The position numbers were made by a program, and so were the translations under genes. Positions 26,848-36,331 of a stretch of DNA of 64,000 bases are shown one piece after another. Origin of the DNA: JAAYCB01 sp012744395 (GTDB taxonomy: Bacteria; Planctomycetota; Planctomycetia; Pirellulales; Thermoguttaceae). The notes beneath the pieces were generated by a model. The model saw nothing but the letters and a program-made list of their open reading frames with translations, was not told the origin of the DNA and made no database searches. Positions within the stretch are counted from its first letter, which is position 1; each line of letters begins with the position of its first letter. The DNA is taken from positions 1 through 64,000 of the forward strand of contig JAQVNJ010000016.1 in the NCBI GenBank assembly GCA_028703175.1, in the 5' to 3' direction.

Positions 26848-29115
26848 TTGGCCCAGCGCATCATCGATTTCCTGATCGCCCGGCGTTTGCCGCTGTTGGC
26901 GGTGGCGGTCGCGCTTGCAGTGCTTGCATTTCTACCGGCCAGGCAGCTCCAGTTCGAGCGATCGATCGAGAGCATGTTTGCGCCGGGCGATCCGCTCCTG
27001 GAGACCTACCAGCAGCTTAAGCGGACCTTCGGCGGCAACGAGGTGGTGCTGGCCGTCTACACCGACCCGGAGCTGTTTCATGCCGACGGGCGGGGAATCC
27101 GCCGCGCGGCCGAGGTGAGCCGGCGGCTGGGCGCGGTGGAGGGCGTCGCCGCGACACTGAGCATCGACCAGCCGCTCGGCGAAAGGGTTGCCGAGGCAGA
27201 CGATGGTCCGGCGCGCCGGGCGCGGGACCTGTTCGAGGGATACACCCACAGCGCCGACGGCCAGGTCGCGGCGGTCGTCTGCCTGCTGCGGTCCGAGCGG
27301 GAGGCGAGCGTCTCGCGGCAGGAGACGATCGATCGGATGCGCAAGGTGATCCAGGCGCTGCCCGAGCCGCTTGCGCCGGGGATGCTCGCCGGGGAACCGG
27401 TGATGGTGACCGATGGTTTCCGCTACGTGGAAGAGGACGGGGCGCGGCTGGCGGTGGCCTCGACGCTGCTGCTGGGGGTGGTCATCATTCTGTCGTTTCG
27501 CAGCCTCCGCTGGGTGATCGTGCCGCTGGCGGTCGTGCAACTGGCCGTGCTGATCACCCGAGCGGTCCTCGCCTGGTCGGGATTGGAGATGAGCATGGTC
27601 AGCTCGATGCTGACCGCCGTGGTGACCGTCGTCGGCGTGGCCACGATGATCCACGTGATCGTGCGGTTCCGCGAAGCGCGGGCCGGTGGGGCGGCGCCTC
27701 GCGCAGCCCTTTCCCAGGCGGGTGGGATTCTCGCCGCGCCGGTTTTCTGGTCGTGCACGACGACCGTGGCGGGATTCTCCTCGCTGATGGTCAGCAACGT
27801 CGGCGCGGTGCAGGATTTCGGCCTGATGATGGCCATCGGCACCCTGTCGGTCCTGGCGAGCGTGATGCTGATCGTGCCGGGCCTGGCGCTCTGGGGCCGA
27901 TTCGACGCCGACCCGCATCGGGCATGGGGAGAGGGGCTGCTCGAACGCCAGCTCGCCAACCTCGCCAGCCTTGTCCAGCGGCGCCCCAAGACGCTGGGAA
28001 TGGCGATCCTCGTCGTCGTCGCCGCGGCCGCCGCGGGCAACGCGCGGATGGAGATCGAAAGCGATTTCACCAAGAACTTTCGCGCCGACAGCCCGATCGT
28101 CCGGTCCTACGAGTTCGTGGAGACGCGGCTGGGCGGGGCGGGCGTCTGGGACGTGATGGCGCCAGGTCCCGACGAGCCCGACTGGGAATATCTCAGCCGG
28201 ATTCGCCGCCTCGAAAACCGGCTTCGCGAGGAAGTCGTGGTGCAAGGCGTTGACGGTTCACCGACCGCGGGACTGACGAAGGTCCTGAGCATGGTCGATG
28301 GCGTGCTGGCCGCCGCGCCTTCCGACCCCGATGGGGCCCGGACAGCGTTCCGCCGCAACCTGATGGCGAGCACCGCCTGGCGGCACTTCAGCGAGAAAAT
28401 GCCGGCCTTGAAAACGACGCTCCGCGGCGAGGATCCGGACCAGCCCGGGCGGCATCTGCTGCGGATCATGCTCCGCTCCAAAGAACGCCAGCCCTCGGCG
28501 ACGAAGCGGGCGATCATCGAACAGGTCGAACGCATCTGCCGCGAGGAATTCCCCCCGGCGCCCGCAGAGCCCGGTGCGGTGGTCAGCGGCTTCTTCGTGC
28601 TCCTGGCCCACCTGATCGAGAGCATCATCCGCGACCAGTGGCTGGCGTTTCTGATCGCGACCGGCGCGATCTGGCTAATGATGCTGGCGGCTTTGCGCCA
28701 GTGGCTGTTGGCCCTGATCGCGCTGGTGCCCAACATCCTGCCGATCTTCGTCGTGCTTGGGATGATGGCCTGGCTGGGGTTGAAGCTGAACATGGGCGCC
28801 GCGATGATCGCGGCCGTCTCGGTGGGCCTGTCGATCGACTCTTCCGTCCACTACCTGACCAGCTTCCGCCGCGCGCGGGAACAGGGCATGGCGCTGGCCG
28901 ACGCGCTAGGGGCCGTGCAGCAGACGGTCGGCCGGGCCGTGGTTTTCTCGACGATCGCCCTGGTGGCGGGGTTTGCCGTGCTCTCGACGAGCCAGTTCGT
29001 GCCGACGATCTATTTCGGGGCGCTGGTGGGCTTCTCGATGCTCGGCGGCTTGGCCGGCAACCTCGTCGTGCTGCCGCTGCTGCTGGCGCTGCTGGTGCGC
29101 GAAGGCAATGCGTAG
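26848..29115 (+). CDS. MMPL/RND-superfamily exporter
   Basis: A roughly 755-residue protein with two RND repeats, each having a large periplasmic loop and a block of five or six helices. The first helix starts at LPLLAVAVALAVLAFLP, the TM2-6 block includes VVTVVGVATMIHVIVRFREA and TTVAGFSSLMVSNV, and the second repeat carries AAVSVGLSIDSSVHYLTSFRRA and STIALVAGFAVL. It exports hydrophobic molecules by the proton gradient; relatives move hopanoids, lipids or drugs. The start is uncertain. I use TTG at 26848 (giving MAQRIIDFLIARRLPLL); there is no ATG until well inside the protein, and a strong ribosome-binding site is not visible. Confidence 0.85.
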   Translation: MAQRIIDFLIARRLPLLAVAVALAVLAFLPARQLQFERSIESMFAPGDPLLETYQQLKRTFGGNEVVLAVYTDPELFHADGRGIRRAAEVSRRLGAVEGVAATLSIDQPLGERVAEADDGPARRARDLFEGYTHSADGQVAAVVCLLRSEREASVSRQETIDRMRKVIQALPEPLAPGMLAGEPVMVTDGFRYVEEDGARLAVASTLLLGVVIILSFRSLRWVIVPLAVVQLAVLITRAVLAWSGLEMSMVSSMLTAVVTVVGVATMIHVIVRFREARAGGAAPRAALSQAGGILAAPVFWSCTTTVAGFSSLMVSNVGAVQDFGLMMAIGTLSVLASVMLIVPGLALWGRFDADPHRAWGEGLLERQLANLASLVQRRPKTLGMAILVVVAAAAAGNARMEIESDFTKNFRADSPIVRSYEFVETRLGGAGVWDVMAPGPDEPDWEYLSRIRRLENRLREEVVVQGVDGSPTAGLTKVLSMVDGVLAAAPSDPDGARTAFRRNLMASTAWRHFSEKMPALKTTLRGEDPDQPGRHLLRIMLRSKERQPSATKRAIIEQVERICREEFPPAPAEPGAVVSGFFVLLAHLIESIIRDQWLAFLIATGAIWLMMLAALRQWLLALIALVPNILPIFVVLGMMAWLGLKLNMGAAMIAAVSVGLSIDSSVHYLTSFRRAREQGMALADALGAVQQTVGRAVVFSTIALVAGFAVLSTSQFVPTIYFGALVGFSMLGGLAGNLVVLPLLLALLVREGNA

Positions 29116-29148
29116 CCCACGGGGGCCGCGCTGGACCAACGTACAGGC

Positions 29149-29389
29149 TGTAGGGTGGTGCAGAGCGCGCCCGTCGGATGTGGTTGGCTCAAGCCACGGC
29201 GGTTTACGGGAACCGAACATATCTGCAAGGCCAGCGCGCGAGCGCCGCCCCACCGAGCGCGTTAAACGTCGAGCGTCGGCGTGTGGTGGGCCGCCGCTGA
29301 CGCCCATGGTGGCGCCGGCGTTGCGTCTGATGGTGCGCGCTGTGGGAATGCGCTCCGCCGAGGGATGGTCCGCTCTGGGCCACCCTACA
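29149..29389. repeat. Intergenic segment bounded by 10-bp inverted repeats
   Basis: TGTAGGGTGG at 29149-29158 and its exact complement CCACCCTACA at 29380-29389 enclose a segment that fills the gap after the MMPL gene and just enters the end of the next gene. The same motif is familiar from dispersed repeats in several bacteria, so a mobile or REP-like origin is possible. No protein gene lies between the arms. Confidence 0.55.
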
Positions 29390-30371
29390 CGCCGAAGGCT
29401 TTCTGCATCTGCTCGCGGACGATTGTCAAGCGTTCCACGCCGCCGCCGCCGACTTCGGCCGTGGCCCAGCCGGTGAAGCCGATCTCGTCGAGGGCGTTGC
29501 GGACCTGGTCCCAGGGGAGGTCGCCTGCGCCGATGTCGGTGAACTTGTTGTCCGCTCGGCTGAAGCCCTTGACGTCGAGCTTGACGCAGCGGCGGCCGAA
29601 AGCGCGAATCCACTCGCCCGGCTGGCCGTACTTCCAATGGTTGCCGATGTCGTAGTACATTCCCACCCAGGGGCTGTTGAAGCGGTCGATAAACGCGACG
29701 AACTTCTCGGCGGTCTGTTCGGGCGGGGCGTCGTGGTCGTAGAACATCTGGTTCCAGACGTTTTCGACGAGGATCATCTGCCCCAGGGAGGCGGCCAGGG
29801 GGAGCAGCTTCTTGATCTCCGCGCGGCAGCGGTCTTCGATCACCTCCGCCGGCCCGTCGCCGCCGCGGCCGACGACGATCAGCACGCCGGAGCCGCCGGC
29901 GGCATGCGAAAGCCGCATGCAGTGCTCGATGTTGGCCCGGCCCTGCGCCCGCTCCGCCTCGTTGGCGCTGGTGAGCCGCTGCTGCCAGTGGGCATGGTTG
30001 ATGGCGTTGTGGACGAAGACGCCGGACTCGGCGACGGCCTGGCGCGCCTGCTGGAGCGTATAGCCGCCGGCCTCGTCGAAATCGACGCCGTCGAAGCCCG
30101 CCTGGGCGGCCAGCTTCAGGCGCTCGACCAGCGAGAGCGGCTTGCCTCCGGCCTCCTTGGCGATCATCCCCAGCTTGCAGGAGAGGAGGATCCGCTTGCC
30201 TTGCGGCGGGGAGACGACGGCCGGCCCGTCAGCCGGCTCGGCGGCCGGTTCGGCGGCCGGAGCGAGGGCCCCGCTAGCGGCCGTGGCGACGATCGAAGCC
30301 GCGCCGGCGGCAAGAAACCCGCGGCGGCTGAGGGAAGGTCGTCGGTCGGTCATGGGATGGGATGATTTCAT
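29385..30371 (-). CDS. Tat-exported sugar-phosphate isomerase/epimerase-like TIM-barrel protein
   Basis: A 328-residue protein with a twin-arginine signal (SRRGFLAAGAASIVATAASG), so it is exported folded. The domain after residue 60 is an AP-endonuclease-2/xylose-isomerase-like TIM barrel: LAAQAGFDGVDFDEAGG, LILVENVWNQMF-type strand, GMYYDIGNHWKYGQPGEWIRAFG and VKLDVKGFSRAD. The metal-binding acidic residues E (in VENVW), D (in YYDIGN) and a late E (ATAEVGGGG) are present. Such exported isomerases are frequent beside Gfo/Idh genes in planctomycetes. The ATG at 30371 has AAGGAG 8 bases upstream. The substrate is unknown. The last few codons overlap an inverted-repeat arm. Confidence 0.85.
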   Translation of the reverse strand: MKSSHPMTDRRPSLSRRGFLAAGAASIVATAASGALAPAAEPAAEPADGPAVVSPPQGKRILLSCKLGMIAKEAGGKPLSLVERLKLAAQAGFDGVDFDEAGGYTLQQARQAVAESGVFVHNAINHAHWQQRLTSANEAERAQGRANIEHCMRLSHAAGGSGVLIVVGRGGDGPAEVIEDRCRAEIKKLLPLAASLGQMILVENVWNQMFYDHDAPPEQTAEKFVAFIDRFNSPWVGMYYDIGNHWKYGQPGEWIRAFGRRCVKLDVKGFSRADNKFTDIGAGDLPWDQVRNALDEIGFTGWATAEVGGGGVERLTIVREQMQKAFGV

Positions 30372-30695
30372 GGCTGGAATCTCCTTGATCTAGAAGGGTC
30401 TGGGCCGGTTGGCAATTCAGCAGCGTGTCAGCGTTCCGGACGGAGTCGGAACGTTCACACACCGGGGCGGCGCCGAGGACGGCTCCCACTGGGGCAATCG
30501 TTGGCGAAGCGACGCTGGGCAAACCGTCATTATTATCGCGGCGGTCGGCGTTTGCCAGAGCGCGAGGGCACCCTCCTCGGGGCGCTTGCCGCGGTGGCGC
30601 GTGCTTGCCACGCGCTGCCCGGAAGGCAACAATGCCTGATGGCCCGCAGCGAGCCCCCCTGGTTGGCGAGCCATGCCGCCCCGAGAGAGAACCGC
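30372..30695. other. Divergent intergenic region with a hairpin
   Basis: The region separates the isomerase-like gene (minus) and arsC (plus). A 7-bp stem CGTTCCG/CGGAACG is at 30432-30453. An AT-rich TATTAT-containing stretch near 30530 could hold the arsC promoter, but no matching -35 box was found. No gene is supported. Confidence 0.5.
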
Positions 30696-31142
<447 letters not shown>

Positions 31143-31225
31143 GGCTGCACCGCCCCGCAGGCGGATCGAAACAGACGGCCCCTTGCATGATTGCCGCGCG
31201 GCTCGCCCGCGGCGTGACGGAATTC

Positions 31226-31252
31226 TGACAGAAGCCTAACCGCGGATTAACC
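31226..31252 (+). promoter_or_regulatory. Candidate Pho-box: three half-sites at 11-bp spacing
   Basis: TGACA (31226-31230), TAACC (31237-31241) and TAACC (31248-31252) are spaced exactly 11 bases apart, start to start. Direct repeats of that spacing are the usual binding pattern of PhoB-family regulators. They lie 125-150 bases before the start of the phoB-like gene, so autoregulation is plausible. Confidence 0.45.
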
Positions 31253-31377
31253 GAAACGCGTTAAGATAGCCAAACGCTGGAGCCGGCCACCGTGCGATCG
31301 GGGGAGATTCTCAGGGAACCCATCCGGCGCGCGGCCGGTTCCTGTTCCGGAAACGGCGGCGGGCGAAAAGGGATGCC

Positions 31378-32076
31378 ATGGTCAGCAAGTCGGTACTGGT
31401 GGTGGAGGACGAAGAGGATATTCGCAAGCTCCTGAGCTACACCCTGCTCAAGGAGGGCTACGAGGTTGCCGGCGTGGCGTCCGGGGAAGCAGCGCTGGCC
31501 AGTGCCGAATCGCAGCCGCCGGACCTTGTTCTGCTGGACTTGATGCTGCCGGGCGTCGACGGGCTGACGGTCTGCCGGCAACTCCGCAGGAGTCCGCGGA
31601 CGGCGGGCGCCGCGATCGTGATGCTGACGGCCAAGGGCGAAGAGGCGGACGTGGTCGCCGGGTTGAACGCGGGCGCGCACGACTACATCACCAAGCCGTT
31701 CAGCCGAAACGTCCTGATCGCCCGCGTTCGCGCCGCGCTGCGGAATGCGGGCTCGAGCGCCGCCGCCGCGCCGCCCGAGTCGGATGGAATCCTCACGATC
31801 CACAACCTGGTGATCCATCCGGGGAAGCACCTGGTCCTGGTCGACGAAAGGTCGGTCGAGTTGACCGCCACGGAGTTCCGAGTCCTGGAGGCGTTGGCGC
31901 GGAAGCCGGGCTGGGTGTTCACGCGGCAGCAAATCCTCGATGCGGTGCACGGCGATATCTACGCGGTTACGGATCGCGCCGTGGATGTGCAGATTGTCGG
32001 TTTGCGGAGGAAGCTTGGGCCGGCAGGGAGGTACATCCAGACGGTCCGCGGGGTAGGGTACCGCTTCAAGGAATAG
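31378..32076 (+). CDS. phoB: PhoB/OmpR-family response regulator
   Basis: A 232-residue DNA-binding response regulator. The receiver domain has the acidic pocket (VVEDEEDI), the phosphorylated Asp54 in LVLLDLMLPG, the Thr of MLTAKGEE and the Lys of DYITKPF. A winged-helix OmpR-type output domain follows an Ala-rich linker (LTATEFRVLEALARKPG, VDVQIVGLRRKLG, TVRGVGYRF). The last residues are the standard end of the fold. The kinase gene starts 3 bases after its stop. Assignment as PhoB rests on this pairing with a PhoR-like kinase and the 11-bp repeats upstream. No pst or phoU genes are in the window. Confidence 0.88.
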   Translation: MVSKSVLVVEDEEDIRKLLSYTLLKEGYEVAGVASGEAALASAESQPPDLVLLDLMLPGVDGLTVCRQLRRSPRTAGAAIVMLTAKGEEADVVAGLNAGAHDYITKPFSRNVLIARVRAALRNAGSSAAAAPPESDGILTIHNLVIHPGKHLVLVDERSVELTATEFRVLEALARKPGWVFTRQQILDAVHGDIYAVTDRAVDVQIVGLRRKLGPAGRYIQTVRGVGYRFKE

Positions 32077-32079
32077 GCC

Positions 32080-33870
32080 GTGCGCAGCTTCCGATTGTTG
32101 TGGCAGGTCTTTTTCGGCTACCTGGCCGTCGCCGCGGCTTTGCTCGTGGCGCTGGGGCTGTACGCCTCGCTCCACGCCCGGCAGTTCTATCTTGCCCAAA
32201 AGGCCGCGGAGCTGGAGGCTGGGGCAAGGCTCTGCGAAGCCCAAATCGGCGGCCTGATCCAACACGCGGCGACCGACGAGTTGCAGTCCGCCTGCGAGCG
32301 GTTGGGCCGAGCGCTGGTGATGCGAATCACCGTGATTCTGCCCAGCGGCCAGGTCATCGGCGACAGCGCGGAGAACCCGGCCTGCATGGAGAACCACCGA
32401 GACCGTGCGGAGGTCCGCGAGGCGCTCGGCGGCGGCCGGGGACGGCGGACGGGGTTCAGCACGACGCTGGCGGAAGAGCGGATGTACGTGGCGATTCCCC
32501 TGCGGCGCGGTGATGCCGTCGCGGCCGCCATCCGGACTTCGTTTTCCGTGCAGACGCTGGCACAGACCCTCCGCGCGGTCTACTGGCGGATCGCCGCCGC
32601 GGCGCTGGTGGCTGCCGTGTTCGTGGCGGTCGCCAGCCTGCTCGTAGCGCGGGCAATCGTCCGCCCCCTGGAGACAATCCGATCTGGAGCGGAGAGATTC
32701 TCGCGCGGCGAACTCAAGCACCGCCTGCCGGCCCTGGGCGCCTTGGAGATCAGCATGCTCGCTCAATCCCTGAACGCGATGGCGGAACAGTTGGACCAGC
32801 GGATTCGAACAATCGTCCGCCAGCAAAACGAACACCAGGGAGTGCTGGCAAGCATGAATGAAGGGGTCATGGCCGTCGATCTGCGAGGCAGGATATTGAA
32901 TCTCAACGGAACGTGCGCAGGGCTGTTGGGCGTCGAAGTGGACAAGGTTCGCGGGCGGATGGTCCACGAGGTGGTCCGCAGGCCGACCTTGTTGGGCTTC
33001 ATCGAGCGGACGCTCTCGAAAGCCGAGCCGGTCGAGGCGGAGTTCGAGCTCAGCGGAGCGGAAGACCGCTGGATCCATGCGCACGGGACAACGCTGCACG
33101 ACGCCCAGGAGGAGCGGATCGGGGCGCTGATCGTCCTTCACGACGCAACCCGAATGCGGCGCTTGGAGAGTATCCGCCGCGATTTTGTCGCCAACGTTTC
33201 CCACGAGTTGCGAACGCCGATCACCTCGATCAAGGGATTTGTCGAGACCCTGATGCACGAGAACCTGGAGGACAGGGAGCAATCCCTGCGTTTTCTCGCG
33301 ATCGTTTTCAAACAGGTGAATCGTCTCGATGCAATCATCGAAGACCTGCTCCTGCTCTCGCGGATCGAGCGGGGGGCGGAGGAGCAGACCGTCGAGCTGG
33401 CCGAGGAATGCCTGCTGGATGTGCTCCGCGCGGCGATTGAGATGTGCCAGAAGAAGGCCGCGGAAAAGCAGATCGGGTTGGAGGTTGCGTGCCCGGCCGG
33501 CCTGGTGGCGAAGATCAACGCGCCGCTCCTGGAACAGGCGGTCGTCAACTTGATCGACAACGCCGTCAAGTACAGTCCGAACAACGGGGCAGTGCGGATT
33601 AGCGCCGAGCAGCGAGGGGGCGAACTAGTGATCGGCGTCGAGGACGCGGGCGGCGGCATCGCGCGGAAACACTTGCCGCGGCTGTTCGAGCGATTCTACC
33701 GCGTTGACAAGGCCCGGAGCCGGGAGTTGGGGGGCACCGGGCTGGGGCTGGCCATCGTCAAGCACATCGTCACGGCGCACAAGGGGTCCGTGCGGGTCGA
33801 AACCACGGTCGGCAAGGGGAGCGTGTTCTTCATCCAGCTGCCCGCGGCCGGCGGCAATCCCACCGGCTGA
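32080..33870 (+). CDS. phoR: PhoR-like sensor histidine kinase
   Basis: A 596-residue membrane kinase starting at GTG. Two transmembrane helices (about residues 8-30 and 168-190) flank a periplasmic sensor of about 130 residues. A HAMP segment (IVRPLETIRSGAERFSRGE), a PAS domain (residues about 250-360) and HisKA with His375 in VSHELRTPITSIKGF follow. HATPase_c has NLIDNAVKYSP (N box), VEDAGGGI and GTGLGLAIVKH. It should phosphorylate the preceding response regulator, with which it is co-transcribed (3-base gap). Length and domain order fit PhoR of the phosphate system, but the signal is not proved by sequence. Confidence 0.9.
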   Translation: MRSFRLLWQVFFGYLAVAAALLVALGLYASLHARQFYLAQKAAELEAGARLCEAQIGGLIQHAATDELQSACERLGRALVMRITVILPSGQVIGDSAENPACMENHRDRAEVREALGGGRGRRTGFSTTLAEERMYVAIPLRRGDAVAAAIRTSFSVQTLAQTLRAVYWRIAAAALVAAVFVAVASLLVARAIVRPLETIRSGAERFSRGELKHRLPALGALEISMLAQSLNAMAEQLDQRIRTIVRQQNEHQGVLASMNEGVMAVDLRGRILNLNGTCAGLLGVEVDKVRGRMVHEVVRRPTLLGFIERTLSKAEPVEAEFELSGAEDRWIHAHGTTLHDAQEERIGALIVLHDATRMRRLESIRRDFVANVSHELRTPITSIKGFVETLMHENLEDREQSLRFLAIVFKQVNRLDAIIEDLLLLSRIERGAEEQTVELAEECLLDVLRAAIEMCQKKAAEKQIGLEVACPAGLVAKINAPLLEQAVVNLIDNAVKYSPNNGAVRISAEQRGGELVIGVEDAGGGIARKHLPRLFERFYRVDKARSRELGGTGLGLAIVKHIVTAHKGSVRVETTVGKGSVFFIQLPAAGGNPTG

Positions 33871-34920
33871 CCGGGAATGAACACTCGGCCCACAGTCCGC
33901 TCGCATGTTGCGGGCAGGATCGGTCGGCGCGACGGGAGATCTCCCTCCCGGCGCGAAGGCCGCCTGGCCGGAGGTACTTCTTCCACTGGTGGGGACCCCG
34001 TTCGAATCCGATGGGATCGATGCACCTTTCAGCCCGGATCAGATCGAGACTCGTCGGCGGAAATGCCAGGGCGTCCATCGACATCCATCGAGCCGTTGGG
34101 AACGCAGACAACAGCGTCGAGTGCCTGATCCACGTTCGTCTCGACCGACGCGCCTTGGGATCGGGTGCGTCTTGCGCCTCTCAGATCACCTGCCAACACC
34201 GCGCACGGCGTCTCCCGTCCCCCGGCGTCGATGAAGCGCCCTTCTGCACTGTTCGGGCGAATCTCGTCGGCGGGCGCGATGTCCACAGAGAAGCCAAGAG
34301 GGTGGAAGAGGGAACCACGAAAGACACGAAAAATGGGAAGGATGCAAAAAGAGATGGGCAGGGTGCGGTGGGACGGGTGTGGAGAGCGTGGGGAGAGGCG
34401 GTCTTGTGGAGAGGTTGTTTGAACAGTTGGGGGAGTTTTTTGGGGGGGGTAGCGGGTTGAAGAGGCTGGAGGAGGTGGAGGGGGGCGGGCCGCGGTGGGG
34501 CTGGTGGGCGTTTTTTTGGGCCGCGTGATTCATGGGTGGCCCCTTTTGCTCCGCCCCTTTTGCTCCCGAGAACAGAACCAGGGCCAGGCAACAATTAGTC
34601 GATGGTTGGCTGATGATTGCGTCCGTCCGCATGGCAATGCCGGATTGCCGGGCGGTTGACGCGCAGCGGCATCGCGCGTCTCGTCTCATCAAGTCTGCCT
34701 CCCTAGTCGCCAAGCCCGCCACGGCTGCGTCGGCCGGATGCTGCTTGCCGTTGTCCGGCTGTCCGGAGGTGTTGGCGTCGATCGTCCAAACCGCCGGAGA
34801 CCCGTCTTCCCGGCCGTCCGCGCTCGGCAGGCCGCCAAGGCGTCGGCCGTGAGGTGATTGGGGGGATCACCGTCTTGTGGCAGGCGATCGCCGGCGGGTG
34901 CAACCTCTGGGTCGTGCCGA
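33871..34920. other. Gene-poor kilobase with strand-asymmetric composition
   Basis: No gene is supported in the 1050 bases after phoR. At 34300-34545 the plus strand is almost free of C and carries long G-runs (a run of eight G near 34442), so G-quadruplex formation is possible. Around 34310 is a CCACGAAAGACACGAAAA string resembling a dispersed short repeat. The remaining sequence is GC-rich and does not encode a recognisable protein on either strand. Confidence 0.7.
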
Positions 34921-35913
34921 TCACGGCCCGTGGGGCTCATCTTTTTTCCAGGCGATGATCTCCTGGATAATCGCGTCGAGCGTGTGCTTGGGCTCGTAGG
35001 GGATTACCGATCGGAGCTTGGCCAGGCTTGGGACCCGCGCCCGGCAGTCCTCGAAATTGACGGAGTAGGCGTCTTCATAGCTTTGGAACTCGATCGGCAA
35101 TTCCGGGTGGATCGCCGCGGTGACTTTTCTGGCCAGATCGAGAATCGTGATCGGAGATTCGCTGCCGATGTTGAAGACTCTTCCGGCGGCGCGGGGCGTG
35201 TCCATGAGGGCGGTCATCGCGTAGATGACATCGGCCACATGGGCGAAGCAGCGGGTCTGCTGGCCGTCGTCGTGGACGATCAGGGGGCGTCCGGCGAGCG
35301 CGGCATCGATGAAGCGCGGCAGAACCATGCCGTATGCGCCGGTCTGGCGGGGGCCCACGACGTTGAAGAACCGGCCGACGACGACTGGCAGCCCGCGTTC
35401 GGTGAAATACGCCAGGGCGAGGAATTCATCGATCGCCTTGGACACCCCGTAAGACCAGCGGGGCCGGGTTGTGGGGCCGAATACGAGGTCGTCGCCCTCC
35501 TCGTAAATCGGCTTGGGGTTCTTGCCGTAAACCTCGCTTGTGCTGGCGAGAAACAGCTTCACCTTGTGCCCGTCCTGGTGCATGCGGCCAAGCTCGTCGA
35601 GGATGACCTCGGTGGGGTAGATGTTGGCTTCGATGGTGTGGATCGGAGAACGGGCGATGAGTTGCACGCCGACGGCGGCGGCCAGATGATAGACCTCGTC
35701 CGCCGAGAGCAACCGGCGGCGGACGAGTTGGCGATCCGCCACCGTGCCGCGGGTGTATTCAAGGTGCGGATGGTCGATGACCTGTTTCAAGTTGTCGATC
35801 GAACCGGTGGATTCGTCGTCGACGACGGAGACACGATGCCCTTGCCCGAGCAGGTGCTCGACCAGGTGACTTCCGATGAATCCGGCGCCGCCGGTGACAA
35901 AGCAGTGCTTCAC
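34921..35913 (-). CDS. NAD-dependent nucleotide-sugar epimerase/decarboxylase (UDP-glucuronate decarboxylase-like)
   Basis: A 330-residue extended short-chain dehydrogenase. The NAD motif FVTGGAGFIGSHLVEHLL starts at the N-terminus, the catalytic triad includes STSEVYG and WSYGVSK, and RFFNVVGPRQ is typical of UDP-sugar epimerases/decarboxylases. It makes activated sugars for surface polysaccharides in the cytoplasm. The start is GTG at 35913 (VKHCFVTGG), preceded by CGGAG; the upstream frame to 36159 lacks a plausible N-terminus. Close relatives include UDP-xylose synthase and GDP/dTDP-sugar epimerases; the exact product is not defined. It is transcribed divergently from the TPR-ExbB-ExbD operon, with a 418-base gap. 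Confidence 0.9.
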   Translation of the reverse strand: MKHCFVTGGAGFIGSHLVEHLLGQGHRVSVVDDESTGSIDNLKQVIDHPHLEYTRGTVADRQLVRRRLLSADEVYHLAAAVGVQLIARSPIHTIEANIYPTEVILDELGRMHQDGHKVKLFLASTSEVYGKNPKPIYEEGDDLVFGPTTRPRWSYGVSKAIDEFLALAYFTERGLPVVVGRFFNVVGPRQTGAYGMVLPRFIDAALAGRPLIVHDDGQQTRCFAHVADVIYAMTALMDTPRAAGRVFNIGSESPITILDLARKVTAAIHPELPIEFQSYEDAYSVNFEDCRARVPSLAKLRSVIPYEPKHTLDAIIQEIIAWKKDEPHGP

Positions 35914-36331
35914 AGCTTGGCTCCGCAGAAAAACAGCAGGGCGCCCGCCACGGTTGGGGGGAGGGGGCCTGTTTTGCACTCCCCGGACGGGTGGTGCACG
36001 GCCGGAAGGCAGCCGGCTGGACGTGCCAGTTGCTCCACGGCGCAGTCGTATTGGTATATCATAAACAGACAAGGCGGTGCCGAGCGATACCCGCCGCTGC
36101 CGCCATCGGCAACTCGAAGGGATATCGGCAAAAAGAATCCCCGACGCGTGAACGAGCATCCCCGATCAAGCCCGGATCAGGGCGATCGGGGCCGGTTTGC
36201 CCGGGTCGGCCGGTCGACAGGGAGCGGCCGCCAACTTTCCCGTGTTGGAGGGGAGCCGCTGATGGGATCGGCTGTCTGTCACGCCTCCCCTCGCACGTGG
36301 GGCTTTGTATAGGGGGTTGGATGGAGAGAAG
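35914..36331. other. Divergent intergenic region upstream of the ExbB/ExbD-type operon
   Basis: No gene is supported. A short AT-rich stretch (TATATCATAAA near 36055) is the likely site of promoters, but no clean -35/-10 pair was found for either direction. A GGAGAGAAG ribosome-binding site lies at the right edge. Confidence 0.5.
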
